Shown: piece after piece, positions 55,214 to 63,894 of the stretch
Position numbering within the stretch: the first letter of the stretch is position 1
How the letters are laid out: every line of letters starts with the position of its first letter
Assembly: GCF_022179285.1 (NCBI RefSeq)
Contig: NZ_BPQO01000028.1
Span: forward strand, 27,600-91,599
Length of the DNA: 64,000 nt
Reading direction: 5' to 3'
Origin: Methylobacterium hispanicum
GTDB lineage: Bacteria; Pseudomonadota; Alphaproteobacteria; Rhizobiales; Beijerinckiaceae
The notes under the pieces: model-generated
Database searches by the model: none
Told to the model about the DNA's origin: nothing
Seen by the model: the letters and a program-made list of their open reading frames with translations, nothing else
Program-made: the position numbers and the translations under genes

Positions 55214-56377
55214 GTGAATCTCGGAACCCTTGTCTGGCGCAATCTCGTCCGCCGGCCCGGCCGCTTCGCGTTCACGCTGGCGGGCGTGGCCGTCGGCATC
55301 GCGGCTTTCGTGGCCCTTCTCACGCTCGGCCAGGGCCTGACCCAGGAGATCCGGCGCCAGGCGCAGGGGCTGGGGGCGAACCTCGTCGTCACCCCGAAGG
55401 GCTGGTGCGCCTACGAGCAGATCTCGGTTCTCACCGGCGAGCAGTTGCCGGAAGCCATCGCGATGACGGAACTCGCCAAGATCGCGGCGGTGCCGGGGGT
55501 GCGGACGGCCGTGCCCTACCTGAACCAGCGCACGGCCTTCCGGAACCGCCCGGTGCCGCTGATCGGCATCCAGCCGACGGCGATGCGGGCGCTCCAAGGC
55601 TGGCGCGTGGGCCAGGGACGCTACTTCCAGGGACCCGACGAGGCAGGCGTGGTCATCGGCGCGGCCATCGCCCAGCAGTTCGGGCTGCGGCCGGGGGAGA
55701 CCTTCACCGTCCGCGGCCGCCCGCTCCCGGTCGTCGGCGTCCTGGACACGACCGGAACCAAGGACGACGTCGCCGCCTTCGCGCCGCTCGCCGTCGTCCA
55801 GCGCATCTACGAGACCGAGGGCAAGGTCTCCTTCGTCGCCGTGCAGGTCGACGACCTGGAGCGGGCGGACGAGATCAGCCTGCGCATCCAGGAGGCGGCC
55901 AACGTCGCCGTGGTGTCGGACAAGCAGCTCGTGAGCTCGGTCCTCTCCATCGTCGGCACCGTCGGCGCGGCGATGCAGGCGGTCGCCATCGTCGGCGTGG
56001 TGGCCGCCGCCTTCGGCATCGCCAACACGCTCATGACGGCCGTCTACGAGCGGCGGCGCGAGATCGGCATCCTGCAGGCCATCGGGGGAACCCGGCGCAC
56101 GCTGTTCATCGGCTTCCTCCTGGAATCCGGTCTCTACGGCGGGCTCGGAGGGCTGATCGGCCTCGGCCTCGGCGTGCTGGCGGCCTACCGGATCGGGCCG
56201 TCCCTTGCCGACAATCCCTTCACGGCGGCCCTGCGCCAATCGCCCACGCCGGCGCTCGACCCCGGGACGATGGCGGGCGTGCTGGCGTTCTCCGTCGCCT
56301 TGGCGCTGCTCGCCGGGTTCTATCCGGCTTGGCGCGTGGCGCGGCTCACACCGATGGATGCGATCCGACATGTCTGA
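55214..56377 (+). CDS. MacB/FtsX-type ABC transporter permease
   Basis: A 387-residue permease with one helix at the N-terminus (RFAFTLAGVAVGIAAFVALL), a periplasmic domain and three C-terminal helices, including the EIGILQAIGGTRRTLFIGFL coupling region typical of the FtsX family. It would use mechanical force on the periplasmic part to move a lipid, peptide or complex. Starts with GTG 55214. Eight bases overlap with the ATPase gene. No periplasmic adaptor of the MacA type is encoded nearby. Confidence 0.87.
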   Translation: MNLGTLVWRNLVRRPGRFAFTLAGVAVGIAAFVALLTLGQGLTQEIRRQAQGLGANLVVTPKGWCAYEQISVLTGEQLPEAIAMTELAKIAAVPGVRTAVPYLNQRTAFRNRPVPLIGIQPTAMRALQGWRVGQGRYFQGPDEAGVVIGAAIAQQFGLRPGETFTVRGRPLPVVGVLDTTGTKDDVAAFAPLAVVQRIYETEGKVSFVAVQVDDLERADEISLRIQEAANVAVVSDKQLVSSVLSIVGTVGAAMQAVAIVGVVAAAFGIANTLMTAVYERRREIGILQAIGGTRRTLFIGFLLESGLYGGLGGLIGLGLGVLAAYRIGPSLADNPFTAALRQSPTPALDPGTMAGVLAFSVALALLAGFYPAWRVARLTPMDAIRHV

Positions 56378-57077
56378 GGCAGATGCGCTGGTCCGCTTGG
56401 AGAAGGTCTCCCGGGTCTACGGCCGCGGCGAGGCGGCGGCGGTGGCCCTGGACGAGGCGTCGCTCGCGATCAAGCGGCGCAGTTGGGTCGCGGTCGTCGG
56501 GCCCTCCGGCCATGGCAAGAGCACGCTGCTGCACCTGATGGGCGGCCTCGACCGCTCGACGAGCGGGAAGGTCCATCTCGATGGGGAGGAGTTGTCCCGC
56601 CTGAGCGCACGCCGCCTCGCCGCGGTGAGAGCGCGCAAGATCGGCTTCGTGTTCCAGTTCTTCAATCTGCTGCCGCACCTGACCGCGCTCGAAAACGTTC
56701 AGACCGCCCTCTGGTTCGGCGGCTGGCCCGCGTCCCGGGCACGCGGCAAGGGGCTCGACCTCCTGGACCAAGTGGGGCTCGCCGACCGGGCCGGCCATCT
56801 GCCGGGCCAGCTCTCCGGGGGCCAGCAACAACGCGTCGCCCTGGCCCGGGCGCTCGCCAACGACCCGGATCTCCTGCTTCTCGACGAACCGACCGGGAAC
56901 CTGGACTCGACCGCCGAGGCGGACGTCCTCGACCGGCTGGCCGCGCTTCACCGCCACGGACGGACCCTCGTCATGGTGACCCACAGCCCGGCCGTGGCCG
57001 CGAGGGCGCAGCGGCTCGTCAACGTCCGCGACGGCCGGATCGCGTCGGACGCGGCCGTGGAGCGCGCCGGTGCCTGA
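56370..57077 (+). CDS. ABC transporter ATP-binding protein (LolD/MacB-type)
   Basis: A 235-residue ABC ATPase: Walker A GPSGHGKST, Q-loop FVFQFFNLLPHL, signature LSGGQQQRVALARA, Walker B LLLLDEPTGNLD and the switch His in MVTHSP. Partner of the permease encoded in front, with eight bases of overlap. Its stop overlaps the GTG of ccdA by eight bases. Confidence 0.92.
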   Translation: MSEADALVRLEKVSRVYGRGEAAAVALDEASLAIKRRSWVAVVGPSGHGKSTLLHLMGGLDRSTSGKVHLDGEELSRLSARRLAAVRARKIGFVFQFFNLLPHLTALENVQTALWFGGWPASRARGKGLDLLDQVGLADRAGHLPGQLSGGQQQRVALARALANDPDLLLLDEPTGNLDSTAEADVLDRLAALHRHGRTLVMVTHSPAVAARAQRLVNVRDGRIASDAAVERAGA

Positions 57078-57810
57078 GGTCTCGACGGCGGGTCTGCTGA
57101 CCGCTTTTGCCGGCGGCGCGGTCTCGTTCCTGTCCCCGTGCGTGCTGCCGCTGGTGCCGGGTTACGTTTCCTTCGTGGCTGGCCGGTCACTCGCCGGCCA
57201 AGCCAGGAGCGGCGCGCGAGCCGGTCCGGCCGTCCGCGCGCTCCCCCTCGGGCTGTGTTTCGTGCTCGGCTTCTCGACCGTGTTCGTCCTTCTGGGCGCC
57301 GGCGCCACGGCGCTGGGCCGGCTCGTCCTGTCCTACCGGTCTGAGGCCGGCATCATCGGCGGCGCCGTCATCCTCCTCTTCGGCCTGGTGACGACGGGCG
57401 TCCTGCGGCTCCCGGCCCTGCAACGCGACCTGCGCTACCACGGGGCGCTTGCCGGCGGCGGGCCCGGCGGGGCCTACCTCCTCGGCCTGGCCTTCGCCTT
57501 CGGCTGGACACCCTGCATCGGACCCGTGCTCGGGTCGATCCTCGCCGTGACCACCGTCACCGCCGGCGCGGGCGGCCTGGTGTTGCTCGCCGCCTACTCG
57601 CTCGGGCTCGGGCTGCCGTTCCTGCTGGCCACGCTGTTCACCGACCGGCTGCTCGGCCTCGGGCGGGGCCTCGGCCGGTTCGGGCGGCTCCTCAATCTCG
57701 CGGCCGGAGGGGTGATGATCGGCATGGGGCTCGCCATGATGACGGGCCGCCTGACCGAGATCGGCTCCTGGCTGCTGGAAACCTGGCCAGCCCTCGGCCG
57801 GATCGGCTGA
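57070..57810 (+). CDS. ccdA: CcdA-type thiol transport protein
   Basis: A 246-residue inner-membrane protein with the paired Cys motifs FLSPCVLPLVPGY and GWTPCIGPVLGS. It differs from the copy at 15671-16393 by an insertion after the first loop (QARSGARAG) and by a different C-terminus. As last gene of the operon it should supply electrons to TlpA and the DsbA-like proteins. GTG 57070 overlaps the ATPase gene. Confidence 0.9.
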   Translation: MPEVSTAGLLTAFAGGAVSFLSPCVLPLVPGYVSFVAGRSLAGQARSGARAGPAVRALPLGLCFVLGFSTVFVLLGAGATALGRLVLSYRSEAGIIGGAVILLFGLVTTGVLRLPALQRDLRYHGALAGGGPGGAYLLGLAFAFGWTPCIGPVLGSILAVTTVTAGAGGLVLLAAYSLGLGLPFLLATLFTDRLLGLGRGLGRFGRLLNLAAGGVMIGMGLAMMTGRLTEIGSWLLETWPALGRIG

Positions 57811-57901
57811 CGAGGCGCGCTTGTGCGGCTCCACATGGTGGAGACCCGGCATCGACGCGCCGCACGGGCTGGCCGGGCTGGGGATCGAGAGGCGTCGCGC
57901 C

Positions 57902-57923
57902 ACATATCAGCGAATGACGATGT
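57902..57923. promoter_or_regulatory. Putative ArsR/CmtR site before the regulator gene
   Basis: ACATATCAGC-N2-ATGAC followed by GATGT. The same core ACATATCAGC-N2-ATG stands between the -35 and -10 of the operon promoter at 50267, which suggests that one repressor binds both. No clear promoter boxes are seen for this copy. Confidence 0.5.
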
Positions 57924-57929
57924 CCAAGC

Positions 57930-58331
57930 ATGGCTGAAGACCAGACCCTCCTGCCCGGGCGGCGTGCTCGACCCCAGCGCAGCGCTGCGCCGGCGGCCCT
58001 GCGCCGGAAGGCCGAACACATGGCCAAGCTCTGCCGCGGCCTGTCCGATCCCTCGCGCCTCGTCATCCTGGAGGCGCTGCGCCCCGGGGCGCTGAGCGTG
58101 TCGGAGATCGTGCAGGCCACGGGGCTGACGCAGTCGAACGTCTCGAACCACCTGGGCTGCCTGTACGATTGCGGGCTGGTCCTGCGCGAGCAGGAGGGGC
58201 GCTTCGTGCGCTACCGCCTCAGCGACCCGCGCGTCGAGAGCCTGCTACGCCTCACCGAGGAGCTCGTGGCCGACACCGCCCGGGGCGTGGTGGCCTGCAC
58301 GGAGATCGGGTGCGGCGGCGGCTCTTGCTAG
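57930..58331 (+). CDS. CmtR-like ArsR-family metal sensor
   Basis: A 133-residue winged-helix repressor (SVSEIVQATGLTQSNVSNHL). Cys77, Cys81 and Cys122 have the spacing (4 and 41) of the ligands in the Cd(II)/Pb(II) sensor CmtR (57, 61, 102), in the segments GCLYDCGLV and VACTEIG. Two more Cys lie in the tail (GCGGGSC). Metal binding releases the repressor. It follows the thiol/metal operon by 119 bases and a shared motif is before both, so it is the likely controller of the whole operon. Confidence 0.9.
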   Translation: MAEDQTLLPGRRARPQRSAAPAALRRKAEHMAKLCRGLSDPSRLVILEALRPGALSVSEIVQATGLTQSNVSNHLGCLYDCGLVLREQEGRFVRYRLSDPRVESLLRLTEELVADTARGVVACTEIGCGGGSC

Positions 58332-58382
58332 CCGTAGCCACCGACCGGGCATGGGCCCACGTGGCGGGTCCCGGGCCGCAAC

Positions 58383-58408
58383 CCGGAACCCGGGCGCCGC
58401 GGTTCCGG
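58383..58408. terminator. Candidate hairpin after the ArsR gene
   Basis: A perfect 8-bp stem (CCGGAACC and GGTTCCGG) with a 10-base loop, about 52 bases after the stop, with more GC-rich inverted repeats around it. No T tract follows, so it is at best a weak terminator. Confidence 0.35.
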
Positions 58409-58494
58409 CCCGGGCGGGCGCCCGTCCCGTCATCGGGTGACCACGCCGGATCCTGTCGGCCGATGGCGCCGGAACCGGTGTAGGGGAGCCGGGC

Positions 58495-59874
58495 TCACGT
58501 GGGAGCTCGGGTGGGGCCCGCATGGCAACCGCGGCCGTCAGGCCGTGCTGATGGGCCCCGGTACCGCCCCGGTGTGGGGTTCGCCACGACGCGGGTCCGG
58601 CCCAGCCTGTAGTCGGCGCGGCTCGGGACGTGACCGTGGACCCAGAGGCTCGGGGCGCCCCAGCCGCTCATCAGCGGTTCGAGGTCGGAGACGAGGGCGG
58701 CGGCGACCCACTCGTCGCCGAGCCAGCCGGGCCAATCCGCGGCCAGGGAGCGGCGCGACGGGGCATGGTGGGTCAACACCACGGCGCGGTCCCCGCGCGC
58801 GACGCCGGTGACGACGGACGTCGCGGTCGCCCGGAAGCCGACCTCCTGGTAGGCGATGGAGCCGAGCGCGTCCTCCAGGTAGGCGCGCGAGCGGGCGTGG
58901 GCCCCGGCGGCGTCCGGTGGCGACCAGTCACGGCCGGCGCGCAGGCGGATGCGGCGGGCATCCGGCCAGTGATGCCGGGCATACCCTCGCGCGAGGCGGG
59001 CGCGGGCCGGCCCATGCAGGGCCCAGTCCGTCCACAAGGTTGCGCCGACCACGTGCACGCCGCGGCCGTGGCCGTCGTCGAGGCGTACGCAGGCGTCCGA
59101 GAGGAGATGGAGACCGAGCTCCCGCGCCAGGGCGCGGCCCCGGGCGAGCGCCTCGACCATGGGGACGTCGGACCAGTACTCCGCGTTGCCCGGCACCATC
59201 ACCACGGGCCGGCTTCCCTGGCGCCCGTCCAGCGCCCGGGCGAGCCAAGCCAACGCGGCCTCGATGCCGGTGCTGACGTCGCCGGCGACGAGCAGCGCGT
59301 CGAACTCCGGCAGAGGGTGCGGAAGCTCGTAGGGCGCCCGATCGACCCGCAGGTCCGAGAGGATCCACAGGCGCATCCCCGCGGGCGTCCCGCCGCCGCC
59401 GGGCCCGCGCGCGGTCTCCGGCGCCCGACCGGCGTGCCCGGGGCCCACCGGCAACGGCGGGCGCGCGGGGAGCGGGCCCGGCCGGCCCCGCGGGGGCGTT
59501 TCCAGCGCGGGCGCAGGGGGCGGCGCCGTCAGCGGGCTCGTCCCGAGCGACCCCCGGCCGCGCTCCCGCACGCGCGGCACGGCCTCGGCAGCCGGGCGCG
59601 ACCGGCGGACCAAGCCGCCGCGTCGGCGCAACGCCTGGATCGCGACGCCGTCCGGGGGCGGCAGAACCGGCGCCGGCCGCGGGAATTCCGGGGCCTCGGG
59701 GTTCGAGGCCCGCGCCGTGCCGACCGTGCCGAGCGCCGACGCGGCCGCCGCATCGGCCGCGAGCCGGCGCGGCGAGGCAGCGTCGCGCCCCTCCGGGACA
59801 GGTCCCGCGCACAGGCCGCGCGGAAGCCGCCTCGGGACGACCGGGCGCGCGAGGTTGGGCGGGATCTTCGTCAT
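58495..59874 (-). CDS. Calcineurin-type metallophosphoesterase with a long N-terminal region
   Basis: The C-terminal 290 residues are a metallophosphoesterase: LWILSDLRVD (a His-lacking form of DxH), AGDVSTG, PGNAEYW (GNHE form changed to GNAE), LTHHAPS and VHGHVPS. Because two metal ligands in the first and third motifs are altered, full activity is uncertain. The N-terminal 165 residues are Pro/Arg-rich and probably disordered. ATG 59874 has GGGAG at a good distance; a later ATG at 59376, directly before the domain, is an alternative. Paralogue of the next gene. Confidence 0.75.
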   Translation of the reverse strand: MTKIPPNLARPVVPRRLPRGLCAGPVPEGRDAASPRRLAADAAAASALGTVGTARASNPEAPEFPRPAPVLPPPDGVAIQALRRRGGLVRRSRPAAEAVPRVRERGRGSLGTSPLTAPPPAPALETPPRGRPGPLPARPPLPVGPGHAGRAPETARGPGGGGTPAGMRLWILSDLRVDRAPYELPHPLPEFDALLVAGDVSTGIEAALAWLARALDGRQGSRPVVMVPGNAEYWSDVPMVEALARGRALARELGLHLLSDACVRLDDGHGRGVHVVGATLWTDWALHGPARARLARGYARHHWPDARRIRLRAGRDWSPPDAAGAHARSRAYLEDALGSIAYQEVGFRATATSVVTGVARGDRAVVLTHHAPSRRSLAADWPGWLGDEWVAAALVSDLEPLMSGWGAPSLWVHGHVPSRADYRLGRTRVVANPTPGRYRGPSARPDGRGCHAGPTRAPT

Positions 59875-59977
59875 CGGGCTCCCGGGGAAAGGGGGTGAAG
59901 GACGCGCGGGGGCAGGGCGGCGCGCCCGCCGGACGCGGGGCATGCGGAACCGCCGTCGATCCGCGGGCTTGGCGGCG

Positions 59978-61312
59978 TCAGACCTCCACGACCAGGGCCG
60001 GGTCGAAGGCGGGATTCTCGCCGCCGTAGCCCTTCGGATTGCAGAGCACCCGCGTCTCGCCGAGCCGGTAGTCCATCGACGCGTGGGTGTGGCCGTGCAC
60101 CCAGAGGGTCGGGCCGGCTTGCTCGACGAAGGCGTCGAGCCGCGAGGCGAAAGCCGGGTTGAGGGGCTTGCCTCGGAAGGCGGGCGCGACGGAGCGGGCG
60201 CTCGGCGCGTGGTGGGTCACCACGACGTGCGGCCGACGCGGCGCGGCCGCGGGAGCGGCCAGTGCGCCCTCCAGGTAGGCCCGCGAGACCCGGTGGACGG
60301 CGAGCGCCTCCTCCGGCCGGAAGCGCATCCACCGGGGCTTGGTCTGGAAGCTGATCAGCCGATGGTCGTTCATGCCCCGGCGGGCATCCTCCATGGAGGC
60401 GGCGCGCAGGTCGGGGCCGTCGAGGTCGTAGTCGGTCCAGAGCGTGCATCCCGAGAAGGGGACGCCGCCGATCACGACGGTGTCGTCCTCCAGCAGGTGC
60501 ACGCCGAGGTTCGCGGCGACCGCCCGCCCGCGCGCGAGCTCCTCGACGAAGGTCCGCCGATAGAATTCATGGTTCCCGGCCACGCACACCACCGGCATGT
60601 GCGGGCGGATGACGTGCGCGAGCCAGGTGACGCTCTCGACCAGGCCCTCCCGAACGTCGCCGGCCACGACCGCCACGTCGGCGTCCGGGATCTCGGCGGG
60701 CGTCCAGGGCAGGCCGACGTCGCGGTGCAGGTCAGACAGGATCCAGAGGCGCAAGCCGCGTTCCTTTCCGGCGGGGGGACGGGACCGGTCGCCGCGCCCT
60801 TCCGGCGCGGCGCGGGCGGGAGCGCCCGCGGCGGCCCCCGGTGCTCGGTCCCCGGGCGGGGGCGCCCAGGCGTCCCAGGACGCGGCGAGCCGGGCGAGGT
60901 GGGGCTCGCCCGGGCGACGCTCGCCGAGCCGGCGCAGGGCGTGCGCGAGCAGCGCCGCGGCGGCCGGCTCGCCCCGCAGCGCCTGCGCGAGGAGCGCGCT
61001 CGCGACGAGGTCCGTCAGGCGGCTCTCCGGGCCGCAGACCCGCAGGACCGTGACCGCGACGCGGGTCAGGGCGGCGGCGTCGCCGTCGAGGGCCTCGCCC
61101 CAGGAGCGATGGCGGGTGGGCGGCGCGCAGGTCCGGAGCGTGGCCAGCAGCGCCTCGGCCGTGGCCGGCCGGAGCCCGGTCGCGGGCACCACGCGCCAGA
61201 GGCGGAGGATGGCCGGGCCTTGCCGCGCCCGGACGTCCGGGCCGGTGGCGCGGCGGGCGCCGGCAGGGGCGGCGTGCCCCTGTCCGGCGGGGCAAGTCGG
61301 GGACTCCGTCAT
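59978..61312 (-). CDS. Calcineurin-type metallophosphoesterase with an N-terminal helical domain
   Basis: A 444-residue protein. The C-terminal part has intact motifs: ILSDLHRDVG (DxH), VAGDVREG (GD), CVAGNHEFYRR (GNHE), VTHHAPS and WVHGHTHASMDY (GHTH). These bind two metal ions to cleave phosphoesters. The N-terminal 200 residues contain an alpha-helical part (around AALTRVAVTVLRVCG) of unknown kind. ATG 61312 has TGGAG nine bases upstream. The substrate is unknown. It precedes the partner gene on the same strand by 103 bases. Confidence 0.82.
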   Translation of the reverse strand: MTESPTCPAGQGHAAPAGARRATGPDVRARQGPAILRLWRVVPATGLRPATAEALLATLRTCAPPTRHRSWGEALDGDAAALTRVAVTVLRVCGPESRLTDLVASALLAQALRGEPAAAALLAHALRRLGERRPGEPHLARLAASWDAWAPPPGDRAPGAAAGAPARAAPEGRGDRSRPPAGKERGLRLWILSDLHRDVGLPWTPAEIPDADVAVVAGDVREGLVESVTWLAHVIRPHMPVVCVAGNHEFYRRTFVEELARGRAVAANLGVHLLEDDTVVIGGVPFSGCTLWTDYDLDGPDLRAASMEDARRGMNDHRLISFQTKPRWMRFRPEEALAVHRVSRAYLEGALAAPAAAPRRPHVVVTHHAPSARSVAPAFRGKPLNPAFASRLDAFVEQAGPTLWVHGHTHASMDYRLGETRVLCNPKGYGGENPAFDPALVVEV

Positions 61313-61538
61313 GGGCGGCGGCTCCAGGCGAGGGGAGGGTGCGCCTCCGGCGCACGGCGGGGGTGGGCGGCGGACGCTGGCGCGCCGGCCGCGACCGGGC
61401 GTGGCCACGCCGGCCGGCTCCCGGCCGACAGCGAGGCCGACGGCGCACGGTCCGGGGGAGGGCGGTGCCTCCCGCCGTCAGGCGGGGGTGATCCGCAGCC
61501 CGGTCTGCCGCGGCGTCGCGCCGTCGGCCGGGGCCGGC

Positions 61539-62579
61539 CTATTGCAGGGTCGTGGGCGCCGTGTCGCCGACCGCTCTCCCGAGCCTGTACCAGCGGGAAT
61601 AGGTCCGGACCCAGGTCCGCCCGTCCGAGGCGTAGACCTCGGAGGTCCTGATCCGGCACGGCCGGGGGAAGTCGGGGTGCCCCGAGACGACGCCGGTCAA
61701 GGCCCTCACGGCCCGGAGCCCGACGTCCCAATCCTCCAGCAGGGGCGCGTCCGCCAGGTCCTGCGGCGACGGCCCCGCGCCCTCTTCGATGGCCTCCAGC
61801 GCCTCGGCGAGGTCGCGGAGGCGCTCGCCCGTGTCGCGGTGGTCCGCGCCGCCGCCGGCGGACGGCGCCGGGCCGAGGCTCTCGGCCAGGTCCTGCCGTC
61901 GCAACGGGGCGGCGGAGGGGTGCCGGGCGGCGGCCTCGATGGCGGCGATGAGGTGGAGGCCCTGGCAGAGGAGCCGGGACGTGAGGGTGCCCACGACGAG
62001 GCCGGCGGCGTCGGACGGGCCGAGGCGCGGCAGCGCGACCGGCAAGGCCCGGATCGCATCGGCCGCGTCGGGAGCGCCGGTTCGGACCGCCGCGCGCATC
62101 GAGCGCTCGAAGCGCGCCACGGCGGGCTCGCCGCCGGAGCGGCCGCAGCCGAGCAGCCAGACCGGGGCCGGGGGCCCGGCCTGAACGGGGGGCACGAGGC
62201 GCGGGTCGCCCAGCACGGCGGCCGCGAAGTGTTCGTCGAGCGGCGTGGGGCCGACCGGCAGAACGGCCGCGTCGAGATGCGCGCGCAGGGACGGCGCGGC
62301 GAGGCACTCGGCGGGCAGGTCGAGGATCAGCCAGCCTTCGCGGTCCCGGGCCGTCGCGGCCTCACAGGCGGCCTGCACCGCCGCCTCGGCCGAGGCGGCC
62401 TGAAGCTCGACAACGCGGACGGCGTCCGGCAACCTCGTGCCGCGAGGCAGCCGCGGCTCGGCCGGCCGGGTGATCCGCGCCAGCGTCGCCGGCCGCCCGG
62501 CGGCGGCGGCGAGCGTCGCCACGAGGACAGCATGGGCACTCACGGAACGTCCGTCGGCACCGAAGAACGCAGCGATCAT
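61539..62579 (-). CDS. ParA-like protein with degenerate P-loop
   Basis: A 346-residue protein. The N-terminal part looks like a ParA/MinD fold: MIAAFFGADGRSVSAHAVLV replaces the KGGVGKTT P-loop, and WLILDLPAE resembles the Walker B strand with a following VLPVGPTPLDEHFAA. The lysine-containing P-loop is absent, so ATP binding is unlikely in the usual way. The C-terminal half is a helical domain of unknown type. ATG 62579 overlaps the start codon of the plus-strand regulator in the sequence CATG. Confidence 0.6.
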   Translation of the reverse strand: MIAAFFGADGRSVSAHAVLVATLAAAAGRPATLARITRPAEPRLPRGTRLPDAVRVVELQAASAEAAVQAACEAATARDREGWLILDLPAECLAAPSLRAHLDAAVLPVGPTPLDEHFAAAVLGDPRLVPPVQAGPPAPVWLLGCGRSGGEPAVARFERSMRAAVRTGAPDAADAIRALPVALPRLGPSDAAGLVVGTLTSRLLCQGLHLIAAIEAAARHPSAAPLRRQDLAESLGPAPSAGGGADHRDTGERLRDLAEALEAIEEGAGPSPQDLADAPLLEDWDVGLRAVRALTGVVSGHPDFPRPCRIRTSEVYASDGRTWVRTYSRWYRLGRAVGDTAPTTLQ

Positions 62580-63051
62580 GGCAGACCCCCAGCATGCACG
62601 CCCGAAGCCGTCCGCGGACACCAAGTCCACCGACAGCCACGAAACCGTCTCGTCTGAAATCGAATGGAATTATATCATTGGTATAAAGCTTTTTCAATGC
62701 GGAGAGCCGTACCATGACCTGCTGCTGTTCCCGAAGGTTAATGCTTATCCACCGGAAAAACCGGTGCCGGGGTACCTGTGCCAAGCGGCGCGCGCCCTCC
62801 TCGGGCTCTCGCAATCCGATCTGCGCGAGCTGTCGATGGTGTCGAAGAAGAGCATCAACGATTACGAGAACGCGTTCTCCGACCTCAGCGAGGGATTGGC
62901 CCTGCGGCTCCGGCAGGCCCTGGAAGGGCAGGGCGCCCGCTTCGTGCACGGGGACGGGGCCACGGGCGTCGTGACGGGGATGGCGCGGTCCGAGCTCGAC
63001 CGAAGGTCGCGCTCGCCCCGCAAGAACGAGGCGCCCTCCGACCGCCCGTGA
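62578..63051 (+). CDS. XRE-type helix-turn-helix protein
   Basis: A frame of 157 codons whose C-terminal half is an XRE-type domain: ARALLGLSQSDLRELSMVSK then KSINDYENAFS. The first 60 codons contain rare AT-rich codons (ATA, TTT, TAT) and the region 62655-62695 looks like a promoter, so the true start may be GTG 62764 (VPGYLCQAARALLG, 95 residues). The two divergent genes cannot both start in the shared CATG at 62577-62580. Probably a small repressor of itself and the ParA-like gene. Confidence 0.65.
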   Translation: MADPQHARPKPSADTKSTDSHETVSSEIEWNYIIGIKLFQCGEPYHDLLLFPKVNAYPPEKPVPGYLCQAARALLGLSQSDLRELSMVSKKSINDYENAFSDLSEGLALRLRQALEGQGARFVHGDGATGVVTGMARSELDRRSRSPRKNEAPSDRP

Positions 63052-63519
63052 GGCCCCGGGGCCGGGCCGCCTCCGCCCTTCGGCCACGGGCGGCGTCCGG
63101 CGGGGTCCGGTCGACGCGCCTCGGTCATCCCGCGGCCAATCCGTCCCGGGGTCCCGCCGGCGGCCCTGGTGAGCGCATCGCGGGCCCGAGCCGGGGCGGC
63201 GTCCGGCCGGTGCGCCCGCGGCCCGGCGCCGGGGTGCCCGCCGGTGAGGGTACCGCCGGGAGCGGGGCATGCCGCCACGGCCGGCGGTGCCTCCGTTCGA
63301 GGCCGCGGCGAACCCGGCCTCCCGAAACCATGACGCCCGCCCTGCGGGCCGCGGGACCGCCATGATGCCGGACGGCGGCCAGGGCCGCCGCGGGCACCAC
63401 GTCTCTCATCGTCGCGACGACGATTGGCGGGCGGCGTACGGAGACACCGCCTGGGATCCGACGCCGCACCGCGACGAACCCGATTGTATCCGCGGCCTCG
63501 AATCGCCATAAGGACGGGG
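63052..63519. other. Intergenic region between XRE-type and small exported-protein genes
   Basis: No frame on either strand has a credible start, domain or composition. GC-rich throughout and without visible promoter boxes, except that AGGACGGGG before 63520 serves as ribosome site for the next gene. Confidence 0.45.
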
Positions 63520-63894
63520 ATGACCCTCGGGATGCGGCAGAAGAGCTTCGACGCCGGGCGTGGCTGGTCGGTGACCGCCCTGCGCCTGCTCGCGCTCGTG
63601 CTCGTCCTGCTCATCGCCGCTCCCGACCTGGGCCTGGCAGCCGATTTCGCGTACCACGGCAAGGCACCTGCCGGGACGGAACTCTCGGTGGTCGCGCCGG
63701 CCGACGGCTCCGCGACCGACACGTCCGATCCGGGCGTGACCTGTCACGTGCATTGCAGCTGCCACCAGGCCATCACCGCGGACGCCGCTCCCGCGACGGC
63801 GCCCGCGGCGGCTGCCCAGCCCAACCGGTCCCGGTCCGTCGGCGCGCTCGCGTCGACCTGGCCGGACCGGCTGTCGAGGCCTCCTCGCGCCTGA
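63520..63894 (+). CDS. Small exported Cys/His-containing protein
   Basis: A 124-residue protein with an N-terminal membrane or signal segment (VTALRLLALVLVLLIAAPDL), then an Ala-rich stretch with the motif CHVHCSCHQ. Its look resembles DUF2946-type proteins that occur near copper and czc genes. AGGACGGGG is next to ATG 63520. Function unknown; metal binding is plausible. Confidence 0.6.
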   Translation: MTLGMRQKSFDAGRGWSVTALRLLALVLVLLIAAPDLGLAADFAYHGKAPAGTELSVVAPADGSATDTSDPGVTCHVHCSCHQAITADAAPATAPAAAAQPNRSRSVGALASTWPDRLSRPPRA

